Assembly: GCA_947498775.1 (NCBI GenBank)
Contig: CANMLL010000018.1
Span: 62,001-126,000, forward strand
Length of the DNA stretch: 64,000 nt
DNA from: an uncultured Aquimarina sp.
Lineage (GTDB): Bacteria > Bacteroidota > Bacteroidia > Flavobacteriales > Flavobacteriaceae
Direction of reading: 5' to 3'
Part shown: positions 26,228 to 34,635 of the stretch, piece by piece
How positions within the stretch are numbered: the stretch's first letter is position 1
Layout: every line of letters starts with the position of its first letter
Program-made: the position numbers and the translations under genes
The notes under the pieces: generated by a model
Seen by the model: the letters and a program-made list of their open reading frames with translations, nothing else
What the model was told of the DNA's origin: nothing
Database searches by the model: none

Positions 26228-27394
26228 ATGATAATTACTGATAATTTAATTACTTCTTTTCTAAAAACTCGTTCTGATACGGAAGAAATTTGTGCTCCCC
26301 TCGAGATAGAAGACTATGTAATTCAACCTATCGTTGATGTTTCACCCCCAAAGTGGCATTTGGGACATACTACTTGGTTTTTTGAAGAATTTATATTAGC
26401 CAAATATGATACTGGATATAAACGGTTTCATCCAGAATATGCTTATGTATTTAATAGTTATTACGAAAGTGTAGGAAAAAGAGTAATACGTACCGATAGA
26501 GGTAACTTGTCAAGGCCAACGGTTAGTGAGGTATATGAGTATAGAGATTATGTAACAGCTCATTTACAAACCTTCCTTGAAGAAAATCTTAACCAAAAGA
26601 TACAAGAATTGGTTGAAATCGGTATTCATCATGAGAAACAACATCAGGAACTATTATTAACCGATATAAAATATATTTTGGGAAACAATCCTTTGTTTCC
26701 AAAGTATAATGAAACGTTCACAGAAAACCCTATTACAAATCATGCATCAGAGTATATTACGTTTGAAGAAGGAATTTATGAAATAGGATACAAAGGAAAT
26801 GATTTTTGTTATGATAATGAATTAGGGGTTCATAATGTATTTCTTCAGCAATATGCAATTTGTGATGCATTGGTCTCTAATAAAGAGTACCTCGAATTTA
26901 TTGCTGATCAGGGTTATGAAAATAGCCTTTTGTGGCATGCCGAAGCATGGGATTGGTTGAATAAAAATGATATAAAAGCTCCTTTGTATTGGCATAAAAT
27001 AGAGGGACAATTCTGTCAATATACATTACAAGGTTTAAAAGATCTCGACCTGAATGCGCCTGTAACACACCTTTCTTATTACGAAGCTTTTGCTTTTTCT
27101 CAATGGAAAGGAGAACGTCTTCCTACAGAGTTTGAATGGGAAACAGCCCATCAATTTTTTAAATGGGGTATACGATGGGAATGGACAGAGAGTGCGTATT
27201 CGCCATATCCTAATTATAAAAAAGCTCCCGGAGCACTGGGTGAGTATAATGGAAAGTTTATGGTAAACCAAAAAGTGCTTAGAGGCGGCTCAGTTGCAAC
27301 TCCTCAGGATCATACAAGACCAACATATCGTAATTTTTTTCACCCACATCTTAGATGGCAATTCACAGGACTTAGACTTGTGAGAGACAAATAA
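26228..27394 (+). CDS. egtB: Ergothioneine biosynthesis protein EgtB (sulfoxide synthase)
   Basis: A 388-residue non-heme iron sulfoxide synthase that joins a sulfur donor (cysteine or gamma-glutamylcysteine) to trimethylhistidine. Residues about 1-150 are the DinB-like part with iron ligands in WHLGHTTWFFEEFI and in the HHEKQHQE stretch; residues about 170-388 are the FGE-sulfatase domain (LPTEFEWETA, VLRGGSVATP, GLRLVRDK). The ATG right behind the T tract at 26220-26227 is chosen since conserved sequence begins a few residues later. EgtD follows after 13 bp. No egtA or egtC is present, so a cysteine-using route is possible. Confidence 0.93.
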   Translation: MIITDNLITSFLKTRSDTEEICAPLEIEDYVIQPIVDVSPPKWHLGHTTWFFEEFILAKYDTGYKRFHPEYAYVFNSYYESVGKRVIRTDRGNLSRPTVSEVYEYRDYVTAHLQTFLEENLNQKIQELVEIGIHHEKQHQELLLTDIKYILGNNPLFPKYNETFTENPITNHASEYITFEEGIYEIGYKGNDFCYDNELGVHNVFLQQYAICDALVSNKEYLEFIADQGYENSLLWHAEAWDWLNKNDIKAPLYWHKIEGQFCQYTLQGLKDLDLNAPVTHLSYYEAFAFSQWKGERLPTEFEWETAHQFFKWGIRWEWTESAYSPYPNYKKAPGALGEYNGKFMVNQKVLRGGSVATPQDHTRPTYRNFFHPHLRWQFTGLRLVRDK

Positions 27395-27407
27395 TTCTAC
27401 TCTTTTT

Positions 27408-28379
27408 ATGAACTCCAAAGACCAAAAAACAATAATTTCGACTTTCGAAAAGGAAGTGTATGAAGGCTTGACAGCGTTTCCAAAATATTTATCTTCAAAA
27501 TATTTTTATGATGAAGTGGGTGATGATCTTTTTCAACAGATTATGGCATTGCCAGAATACTATCTTACCCGAACAGAATATCAGATCTTCAAAGTAAATA
27601 AATCAGATGTCGTTAAGAGCTTTGATCCTGATAAAAAAGGATTTGATTTAATAGAGTTAGGTGCTGGTGATGGTAAAAAAACCAAGATTCTATTAAAAGA
27701 ATTGCTCGAAAACAACTATGATTATACCTATATGCCTATTGATATAAGTCAAAATGCTGTAGATGGGTTGGTAGAGAATCTAAATCAGGAAATGCCAGAA
27801 GTAACCACTCAAGGGCAGATTGGAGAATATTTTGAAGTTTTAGATCGATTAAAGCATATGAGCGATCGCAAAAAAGTGATTATGGTTTTAGGATCAAATA
27901 TCGGTAACCTGTTGCACCCAAGAGCTATTCAATTTTTGAAGAAACTTTGTAACGCTATGCATCGTGATGATCTTATTTTTATCGGTTTTGATCAAAAAAA
28001 ACACCCCCAGAAAGTTTTGGATGCTTATAACGACAAAACTGGTGTAACAGCTGCTTTTAATAAGAACGTATTGGCGAGAATTAATAAAGAGCTTACCGGA
28101 AATTTTGATCTGGATAAATTTATGCACTGGGAGACCTATGATCCCGAAAGCGGAACGGCTAAAAGCTATTTGGTGAGTAAAGAAAAACAAACAGTTGATA
28201 TTGATGAATTATCTTTGCAAATTCATTTTGAAGCCTGGGAAAGCATCCATACAGAGATCTCGCAGAAATATGATGATGATATCGTGAAGTGGCTTGCAGA
28301 AGAATCTGGCCTGGAGATTGTAAAATCTTTTACCGATAAGAATGAAGACTATAAAAACTATTTAATAAAAAAATCATAG
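27408..28379 (+). CDS. egtD: L-histidine N-alpha-methyltransferase EgtD
   Basis: A 323-residue SAM-dependent methyltransferase that trimethylates histidine to hercynine, the first step of ergothioneine synthesis. Typical features: KYFYDEVGDDLFQQIMALPE, YYLTRTEYQI, motif I LIELGAGDGKKT at about residues 79-90, PIDISQNAV, and MVLGSNIGNLLHPRAI. Located 13 bp behind egtB in the same operon. Confidence 0.95.
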   Translation: MNSKDQKTIISTFEKEVYEGLTAFPKYLSSKYFYDEVGDDLFQQIMALPEYYLTRTEYQIFKVNKSDVVKSFDPDKKGFDLIELGAGDGKKTKILLKELLENNYDYTYMPIDISQNAVDGLVENLNQEMPEVTTQGQIGEYFEVLDRLKHMSDRKKVIMVLGSNIGNLLHPRAIQFLKKLCNAMHRDDLIFIGFDQKKHPQKVLDAYNDKTGVTAAFNKNVLARINKELTGNFDLDKFMHWETYDPESGTAKSYLVSKEKQTVDIDELSLQIHFEAWESIHTEISQKYDDDIVKWLAEESGLEIVKSFTDKNEDYKNYLIKKS

Positions 28380-28408
28380 ATAATAAAGAACCTGAAAACT
28401 TTTTAAAA

Positions 28409-28690
28409 ATGAAAGCAATTTGGAATGGACAGATAATAGCAGAGAGCAATGATACCAAAGTTGTAGAGAATAATCATTATTTCCCACCTGAAACAATTAA
28501 AAAAGAATTTTTCACGCCTAGTACCACGCATACAAATTGTCCGTGGAAAGGCGTAGCCTCATACTATACAGTAGCGGTAGAAGGAAAAGAAAATAAAGAT
28601 GCCGCCTGGTACTATCCTGAAACTAGTGATCTGGCTAAACAAATCAAAGGCTATGTTGCCTTTTGGAAGGGAATTGAGGTTGTAGATTGA
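28409..28690 (+). CDS. DUF427 domain protein
   Basis: A 93-residue protein consisting of one DUF427 domain: MKAIWNGQIIAESNDTKVVE, NHYFPPETI, THTNCPWKGVASYY and AAWYYPETSD are the family's conserved stretches. It lies 29 bp after egtD and is likely the third gene of the operon. The family is widespread and has no assigned reaction; its repeated place next to small-molecule enzymes does not reveal a role. Confidence 0.9.
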   Translation: MKAIWNGQIIAESNDTKVVENNHYFPPETIKKEFFTPSTTHTNCPWKGVASYYTVAVEGKENKDAAWYYPETSDLAKQIKGYVAFWKGIEVVD

Positions 28691-28723
28691 TATCATATAC
28701 AACCTCAATTTCTCGATGTGTTT

Positions 28724-29020
28724 TTATAAGACAAGCAAACTATTATCTGCAGCTGCATAGTCGTTCCATTGGTACCCATCAGCCTCAGTTTCGTTGGCCC
28801 ATCGCCCGTCTACAACATACTTAAATTGAAATTGGTTATCCTTAGGAAGATCAATAGTTCCTTTAAAGGTTCCGTTTTTTAATTTTTTGAGTACAGTTGC
28901 TTCTGTGTTCCAATCATTAAATTCTCCTGCTACACAAATGTTAGATGCTTCTTTTGCAGGAACTACAAAAGTTACTTTACATATTGGTTTTGTTTTTAAG
29001 TACTGTTTAGTAATTGCCAT
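28724..29020 (-). CDS. Stand-alone CBM48/AMPK-type glycogen-binding domain protein
   Basis: A 98-residue protein that is a single isoamylase-early-set/CBM48-like beta-sandwich: ICVAGEFNDWNTEATVLKKL, GTFKGTIDLPKDNQFQFKYV and GRWANETEADGYQWNDY are the hallmarks of glycogen-binding domains. No catalytic domain is attached. It may bind alpha-glucans or act as a regulatory subunit. It is convergent with the egt operon and carries its own -7 element. Confidence 0.85.
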   Translation of the reverse strand: MAITKQYLKTKPICKVTFVVPAKEASNICVAGEFNDWNTEATVLKKLKNGTFKGTIDLPKDNQFQFKYVVDGRWANETEADGYQWNDYAAADNSLLVL

Positions 29021-29070
29021 AATTTCTAATTATTGGTTAATAAGTTAAGTGTGAAATTACAGTAAAATTT

Positions 29071-29078
29071 CAAAAGTA
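29071..29078 (-). promoter_or_regulatory. -7 promoter element of the CBM48 gene
   Basis: TACTTTTG on the minus strand, a perfect TAnnTTTG match, 50 bp before the ATG. Confidence 0.45.
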
Positions 29079-29111
29079 AAAAGAAGCAAACATCAGATTG
29101 TCAGTTATTTA

Positions 29112-30194
29112 TTAACGATAACGATATAGTTGGTCAACTACTTTATCAATATCTTCAAAAGTGTTATAAAAATGTAAACTTACCCGTATTCCAGAACCAC
29201 GGAATGAGGTAATAATATTTTGATTGGTTAAATGATCAAATAACTTTTGATCTCCTTTTATATTAAAAATAGAACTATGATGTTTGCGTTGCATTACCTG
29301 TCCTTCAAGCAGGTTTAATTTGGCCAGTGCTTCCTTTGCATAGTTGCTCAATTCGTTAATTTGCTTTTCTATAGTTGGAAGACCGATGTTACTCAAAAAA
29401 TCTAGTGAGTATTGTAAACTGCCAAAATTGAAAGTGTCTAAATGACCACACTCAAATCTTCCGATCAAACTAGTATATGAAGAGTCATAAGTGGTTTTTT
29501 TTGCAGCATTTTTATAACCGATAGGAGTAATTTTATCTAAAACTTCTTCATTAAATAATAAAAATCCATTGCCATAACCTCCTAATAACCATTTGTATCC
29601 ACTGCATCCAAGAATGTCAATCCCAGAAGTTTTAAAATTAAAAATTTGGGTACCGCAAAACTGCGTGCCATCTGCAATGATGAGAAGATCGGGATATTTT
29701 GATTTTAGTTGCTGAAGAAAATTAATATCAATAGCAATTCCATTAATATATTGTACTAAGCTAAATACAAAAATATCCGGATTGTGTTGTGCAATGGCAG
29801 CTTCAATATTTTCTTCTAATATACCATCTACTTTTGCATAACATACTTGAAATCCTTTACTGGTAATTCCAAAATTTACCGAAGGGTAATCCTGATCCAG
29901 TAACAATACTTTTTTATTTTTATCCAATCCATTGAGAATGATATTGAGACCCACGGAAAAACTTTGGATGAGAACGGTGTTTTCTGTTTTGCAACCAAAA
30001 AAATTACCAACAGACTGTCGAACTTGATTTAAAAAGATACCGTTAAGGTCTCTAAATGTGCTTGCCCCAATCAAAAGATCCAAATCATGCTCTTGTCTAT
30101 AATCTAATAGCGAATCATATAGGAGTCCAGAAGAGGCAGTGTTGAGGTAGGTATTTTGAGATAAAACAGGAAATTCTTTTCTTAAATTCTTCAT
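29112..30194 (-). CDS. Class V aminotransferase-fold PLP enzyme
   Basis: A 360-residue fold-type I PLP enzyme of the class V group (cysteine desulfurase, isopenicillin-N epimerase, EgtE). The PLP lysine is in GCSGYKWLLGGYGNGFLL, the aspartate contact in IIADGTQFCG, and EFPVLSQNTYLNTASSGLLY opens the protein. It lacks the conserved catalytic-cysteine loop of NifS/IscS desulfurases, so a C-S lyase or epimerase-like activity is more likely. Being 0.4 kb from the egtBD operon, it is a candidate EgtE (sulfoxide lyase), although it lies on the opposite strand with a CBM48 gene between. That link is inference. Confidence 0.8.
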   Translation of the reverse strand: MKNLRKEFPVLSQNTYLNTASSGLLYDSLLDYRQEHDLDLLIGASTFRDLNGIFLNQVRQSVGNFFGCKTENTVLIQSFSVGLNIILNGLDKNKKVLLLDQDYPSVNFGITSKGFQVCYAKVDGILEENIEAAIAQHNPDIFVFSLVQYINGIAIDINFLQQLKSKYPDLLIIADGTQFCGTQIFNFKTSGIDILGCSGYKWLLGGYGNGFLLFNEEVLDKITPIGYKNAAKKTTYDSSYTSLIGRFECGHLDTFNFGSLQYSLDFLSNIGLPTIEKQINELSNYAKEALAKLNLLEGQVMQRKHHSSIFNIKGDQKLFDHLTNQNIITSFRGSGIRVSLHFYNTFEDIDKVVDQLYRYR

Positions 30195-30259
30195 AAGTAG
30201 CTTTAGGGCTTTTTGGTAAAAACTATATCTTTACTTGCCGATACTAAGTTAGCATTAAT

Positions 30260-31198
30260 ATGTTTTCAAAAAGAAAAGAAACTTTACAAATTGACCCGCA
30301 GCAACGCGAATTATACGAACATGCGCGTAAACGAATTATCCAAAAGAAGAGATTGTTTCAGCATTTTATAATTTTTGTGGTCGGATCTTTTTTTATGGCA
30401 ATTCTGAACCTGGTCTTTGGGTTTGGTAAAGAAATTACTTTTTTTGGAGCATATTGGTTTGTAGTTGGAATCATTTGCTGGGCATTTCTATTTGTACTGC
30501 ATTTTTGCAATGTATGGTTATTTAGCACATTTATGGGACAAGAGTGGAGCGATAAGCAAATGGAACGGCTTATGGCAAAACAGAAGGAAGAAATTGCGCT
30601 TATCCAAAAGGATATTAACCTTATGTATCCCAAAGATGAACTTATTAAAAAGAAAGAGGAGTTTATTAAAGGAAAAGCGTCAGAAATTGTTGAAGAATTA
30701 AAAGAATCAAAGCCAATGATCACGATGATTGCCGCAGCAGGAGAAAATAATGCCTTAGGGAAAGATAATGACCTTGTTTGGCATTTACCAGATGATTTTA
30801 AACGTTTTAAGAAACTTACTACTGGGCATCCCATTATTATGGGGCGTAAAACTTTTGAGTCTTTTCCTAAATTACTTCCTAATCGTGTGCATATTATCAT
30901 TACAAGAAATAAAGACTACCAGGCAGAAGGTGCTATAGTGGTTCACTCGATAGAAGATGCTTTTGAAAAAGCTAAAGGAGACGAACAACCATTTATAATA
31001 GGAGGAGGTGAAATATATACAATGGGTATGGATTATGCGGATTGTATCGAATTAACAAGGGTGCATTCAGATTTTGAAGCAGATGCATTTTTCCCAGAGA
31101 TCGATACTAATATTTGGAAACTTGAAAAGGAAGAGTTTCATGATGTTGATGAAAAACACAAGCATCCATTTACTTATCTTACGTATAAAAGGAAATAG
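30260..31198 (+). CDS. 2TM-domain/dihydrofolate reductase fusion
   Basis: A 312-residue two-domain protein. Residues about 15-105 are a bacterial 2TM domain: two helices (FIIFVVGSFFMAILNLVFGF; WFVVGIICWAFLFVLHFC) followed by the typical GQEWSDKQMERLMA. A charged linker (about 106-150) leads to a complete dihydrofolate reductase at 152-312: MITMIAAAGENNALGKDNDL, WHLPDDFKRFKKLT, PIIMGRKTFESFP and FIIGGGEIYTMGMDYADCIE. The DHFR would thus be held at the inner membrane, facing the cytoplasm. It regenerates tetrahydrofolate for ThyA. No stop or frameshift lies between the two parts. Its TAG stop overlaps the GTG of the next gene. Confidence 0.93.
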   Translation: MFSKRKETLQIDPQQRELYEHARKRIIQKKRLFQHFIIFVVGSFFMAILNLVFGFGKEITFFGAYWFVVGIICWAFLFVLHFCNVWLFSTFMGQEWSDKQMERLMAKQKEEIALIQKDINLMYPKDELIKKKEEFIKGKASEIVEELKESKPMITMIAAAGENNALGKDNDLVWHLPDDFKRFKKLTTGHPIIMGRKTFESFPKLLPNRVHIIITRNKDYQAEGAIVVHSIEDAFEKAKGDEQPFIIGGGEIYTMGMDYADCIELTRVHSDFEADAFFPEIDTNIWKLEKEEFHDVDEKHKHPFTYLTYKRK

Positions 31199-32049
31199 TG
31201 CTTTCTCAAAATATCATACATCACTTTGAAGAATTACTTTCAGAAGAAATTATAGTACAACAACCTTTATCGGGAGGAGATATTAATGAAGTTTATCTTT
31301 TAACAACCAATAACCGAAAGGTGGTTGTTAAACTTAACAAAGCAGTTAGGTTCCCAAAAATGTTTGAAGCCGAAGCTTTTGGTTTACATAAACTAAGAGA
31401 AACAGATACATTTAGAATACCTGAAGTTTTACATTTTGGGGTATTAAAGGATGTCTCTTTTTTGATACTCGAATATATAACCGCTACCCAACCAGCAGCT
31501 AATTTTTGGGAGGTGTTTGGTAGACAATTGGCGGCATTACATCAGCATACCTCACCTTATTTTGGTTTCGAAGAAGATAATTATATAGGAAGCCTTCCAC
31601 AATATAACCGTTTGTGTAAATCAGCTTCAGAATTCTATACCACCCAGCGACTGGAACCGCAATTCAGCCTGGCGTCTCAAAATGGGTTTTCCTTTTCAGA
31701 AATCGATACTTTTTATAAAAACATTAGTAGCGAAATTCCTAATGAGCCATCGAGTCTTATCCACGGTGATTTATGGAGTGGCAATTCTATGGTAGATAAA
31801 GATGGAATGCCTTGTCTTATTGATCCAGCTGTAGCCTATGCGCCAAGAGGGATGGATGTTGCTATGATGCATCTTTTTGGAGGTTTTGATACTCGGTTGT
31901 TTGATGTATACATTGAAGTATTTCCTATGGAAAAAGGATGGAGAGATAGAATCTCAATCTTTCAATTGTATTATTTGTTGGTTCATCTTAATTTATTTGG
32001 AAGCTCTTATTATAATGGGGTTAAGAATATTGTAGATAAGTATTTGTGA
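31198..32049 (+). CDS. Fructosamine kinase/ketosamine-3-kinase family protein
   Basis: A 283-residue kinase-fold protein. QPLSGGDINEVYLLTT is the nucleotide loop, VVVKLN the ATP-binding lysine, SSLIHGDLWSGNSMVD the catalytic loop and CLIDPAVAYAPRGMDVAMMH the metal-binding DPA motif. Relatives phosphorylate ribulosamines or fructosamines on glycated proteins, which then shed the sugar. It starts with GTG in the overlapping TAGTG junction with the DHFR fusion gene, so translation is coupled. Confidence 0.9.
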   Translation: MLSQNIIHHFEELLSEEIIVQQPLSGGDINEVYLLTTNNRKVVVKLNKAVRFPKMFEAEAFGLHKLRETDTFRIPEVLHFGVLKDVSFLILEYITATQPAANFWEVFGRQLAALHQHTSPYFGFEEDNYIGSLPQYNRLCKSASEFYTTQRLEPQFSLASQNGFSFSEIDTFYKNISSEIPNEPSSLIHGDLWSGNSMVDKDGMPCLIDPAVAYAPRGMDVAMMHLFGGFDTRLFDVYIEVFPMEKGWRDRISIFQLYYLLVHLNLFGSSYYNGVKNIVDKYL

Positions 32050-32068
32050 AGAATTATAACACATTAGT

Positions 32069-32150
32069 TATGGATCCCGGATCAAAGCTGGGATAATAGT
32101 TTATACCTAACTCAATTGTCATCCCAGTGTAGGAAGGAATCCATTTCCTG
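32069..32150. repeat. Degenerate dispersed palindromic repeats
   Basis: ATCCCGGATCAAAGCTGGGAT (inverted arms) at about 32073-32094 and GTCATCCCAGTGTAGGAAGG at about 32118-32137 resemble the intergenic repeat seen at 4293-4313. They fill the gap between the kinase gene and fabD. Confidence 0.45.
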
Positions 32151-32211
32151 GGCGAATTACATCAAGGATAAAATTACGACCACTAACTTTATGTACTATA
32201 AACATTATGCT

Positions 32212-32219
32212 TACTTTTG
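32212..32219 (+). promoter_or_regulatory. -7 promoter element of fabD
   Basis: TACTTTTG, a perfect TAnnTTTG match, 24 bp before the fabD ATG. Confidence 0.5.
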
Positions 32220-32242
32220 TCAAAATTTTAAACACACAGTAC

Positions 32243-33124
32243 ATGAACGCATATATATTTCCTGGTCAAGGGGCTCAGTTTTCAGGAATGGGTCTGGATC
32301 TATATGAAAATTCAGAAATGGCTAAAGAACTTTTTGATAAAGCTAATGATATATTAGATTTTGAGATTACTAAAATTATGTTTGAAGGTACAGCGGACGA
32401 GCTGAAACAAACCAAGGTTACACAACCTGCTATCTTTTTACATTCTGTGATTCTAAGTAAAGTGTTAGGAGATAGTTTTAAGCCCAATATGGTTGCAGGG
32501 CATTCATTAGGAGAATTCTCGGCACTGGTAGCCAATGGAACTCTTAATTTTGAAGATGCTTTGCAGTTAGTATTTAAAAGAGCATTGGCGATGCAAAAAG
32601 CATGTGAAATACAACCGTCAACTATGGCTGCGGTATTAGGATTAGATGATAATGTAGTTGAAGAAGGGTGTGCTGCAACAGAAGGTATTGTAGTGGCTGC
32701 TAACTACAATTGCCCTGGACAATTGGTGATTTCTGGAGAAGTTCAGGCAATAAATAGAGCTTGTGAATGGATGAAAGAAAAAGGAGCACGCAGAGCATTG
32801 GTATTACCAGTCGGAGGAGCATTTCACTCCCCACTTATGGAGCCAGCACGTGAAGAATTGGCAGCAGCAATAGAGACAACAAGTTTTAACATGCCAAACT
32901 GCCCAGTATATCAAAATGTGACGACAACTGCTGTTACAAACCCTTCAGAAATCAAGAAGAACTTGATTGCACAACTTACAGCACCGGTAAAATGGACACA
33001 AAGTGTTCAAAATATGATCAAAGACGGAGCCACATTGTTTACCGAAGTTGGACCTGGAAAAGTATTATCCGGGTTAGTAAAAAAGATCAATAGTTCTGCA
33101 GAAACTGCAACAGCAGAGATGTAG
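32243..33124 (+). CDS. fabD: Malonyl-CoA:ACP transacylase
   Basis: A 293-residue FabD, which loads malonyl groups on acyl carrier protein for fatty-acid synthesis. The catalytic serine is in VAGHSLGEFSALVA, the histidine in GGAFHSPLMEPA, with IFPGQGAQFSGMG at the start and NYNCPGQLVISGE and FTEVGPGKVLSGL later. The longer frame from 32207 is rejected because the ATG at 32243 opens the family's conserved N-terminus and follows a -7 box. No other fab genes are adjacent. Confidence 0.96.
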   Translation: MNAYIFPGQGAQFSGMGLDLYENSEMAKELFDKANDILDFEITKIMFEGTADELKQTKVTQPAIFLHSVILSKVLGDSFKPNMVAGHSLGEFSALVANGTLNFEDALQLVFKRALAMQKACEIQPSTMAAVLGLDDNVVEEGCAATEGIVVAANYNCPGQLVISGEVQAINRACEWMKEKGARRALVLPVGGAFHSPLMEPAREELAAAIETTSFNMPNCPVYQNVTTTAVTNPSEIKKNLIAQLTAPVKWTQSVQNMIKDGATLFTEVGPGKVLSGLVKKINSSAETATAEM

Positions 33125-33207
33125 AAGACAATGCCCTAAAAAAATAGAAAGAAATGTAACAAAATTGGATGTTTTTTGTCTTATAGTTTTACATCAATTA
33201 AAAGATC

Positions 33208-34629
33208 ATGAAAACGAATAATTTCAAATCATTTACTATGCTATTGCTTATCGCAATAGCATTTTCTTTTTTTACGCAACCAATATTGGCTAATGATACT
33301 ACTGGTGATATTGCCGGAGTATGGGAAATGAGGGGCTACGGATGGATTTTGGATATAGACGATACTACAGTTTCAATTTATGATCGTACAACCAAATCCT
33401 GTTTGCCTAATAGGCAGTATCCAATTACAATGATTGGTCAGGGGGTAAATCGCAAAGATGACGTTTTGGTTTTAAAAATTGGTATTTCTATCTATACTTT
33501 AGATAAATTACCCAAACTTCCGGAAATATGTGGGACCAGGCTTTCGCGAAAGCGTAAACAAGACCCTTTATACAATTTTGATGTATTGTGGAATACGATT
33601 AATGATCATTATGCTTATTTTGAAATAAGAGGTGTAGACTGGAAAAAATCATACGATACGTATCGTAATAAAATTAATGAAAACACATCTGAAGCTGAGC
33701 TTTTTGCAATCTGTTATGAGATGTTGGATGAGTTTAATGATGGACATTTAGATATAGAAGCACCTGATAAAATAATGCAAGGTGCCGCTAAGATTGCAAA
33801 ATGGAACCCAAAACCTGATCCCGATATCAAAGAACTTTATAAAGCTATTTATAAGAAATATATACCTAAGCACAACGCTCATAATTTTACACGTACAGTT
33901 TGGGGTAAAATAAATGATAAGGTGGGGTATATGCAGGTAAATAGTATGTCTACGCAAGCACATTATGGACTCAGTCAGGGTATGTCTGCAAAAGAAGCAA
34001 CCAAAATATATGCTAAGGCTAGAGCTGCAAGTATAGACCCAATACAAGATGAAGTTGATGGTATGCATAAAACGATGCAAAAGGTATTGAGTGATCTGGC
34101 AGGTACAGAACATATCATCCTGGATGTGCGATTTAATGGTGGGGGATTTGATAAGGTTTCATTTACTATTTTGCAATATTTTGCACAAGATTCTTTTACT
34201 GCATTTAGTAAACATGCCAGGAATGGAGATAGTTTTACATCTACATACACATATGAGGTAACCCCAGCAAGTCAGGTGTATAAAGGCAAATTATATGTGT
34301 TACAGAGCCATTGGTCTGCTAGTGCAGTAGAAACCATGTTGTTGGCCTCTTTACAACTAGATAATGTATCACGTATAGGCTCATCATCTGAAGGTATTTT
34401 TTCTGATGCTCTGGAGAAAGTGCTTCCAAACGGATGGGAATTTACACTATCTAATGAGGCATATTTAACCCCTGATGGTAAAAATTACGAAGCACAAGGC
34501 ATACCAGCAGATATTGATCTTGATTACCCAGAAGATGAACATGATTTTTTTGATAAATTAACAAAAGAACTAAATACCATCGGAGATCAAGCTATAGAAT
34601 ATGTTCTGAAAAAAGCTGCCAAAGAGTAA
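33208..34629 (+). CDS. Secreted S41-family peptidase (tail-specific protease-like)
   Basis: A 473-residue exported protein: signal peptide (residues 1-28), a beta-rich N-terminal domain (GVWEMRGYGWILDIDDTTVS), a tri-helical-bundle-like segment (PLYNFDVLWNTINDHYAYFE, LDEFNDGHLDIE), then the S41 catalytic core. LDVRFNGGGFDKVSFTIL is the family's D-x-R-x-N-G-G motif, and the nucleophile lies in SHWSASAVETMLL. No PDZ domain is apparent between them, as in TRI-type members. It probably acts in the periplasm or at the surface. The gene contains one copy of the 14-bp palindrome GCTTTCGCGAAAGC. Confidence 0.87.
   Translation: MKTNNFKSFTMLLLIAIAFSFFTQPILANDTTGDIAGVWEMRGYGWILDIDDTTVSIYDRTTKSCLPNRQYPITMIGQGVNRKDDVLVLKIGISIYTLDKLPKLPEICGTRLSRKRKQDPLYNFDVLWNTINDHYAYFEIRGVDWKKSYDTYRNKINENTSEAELFAICYEMLDEFNDGHLDIEAPDKIMQGAAKIAKWNPKPDPDIKELYKAIYKKYIPKHNAHNFTRTVWGKINDKVGYMQVNSMSTQAHYGLSQGMSAKEATKIYAKARAASIDPIQDEVDGMHKTMQKVLSDLAGTEHIILDVRFNGGGFDKVSFTILQYFAQDSFTAFSKHARNGDSFTSTYTYEVTPASQVYKGKLYVLQSHWSASAVETMLLASLQLDNVSRIGSSSEGIFSDALEKVLPNGWEFTLSNEAYLTPDGKNYEAQGIPADIDLDYPEDEHDFFDKLTKELNTIGDQAIEYVLKKAAKE
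33540..33553. repeat. 14-bp palindrome GCTTTCGCGAAAGC, copy 1
   Basis: Lies inside the S41 peptidase gene and is translated as LSRK in that frame. An identical copy occurs at 36967-36980. Confidence 0.7.
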
Positions 34630-34635
34630 AGAAAA

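Noticed and set aside
29112..30194. IscS/NifS cysteine desulfurase
   Set aside because: The catalytic cysteine loop of desulfurases is missing and no Fe-S assembly genes are nearby.
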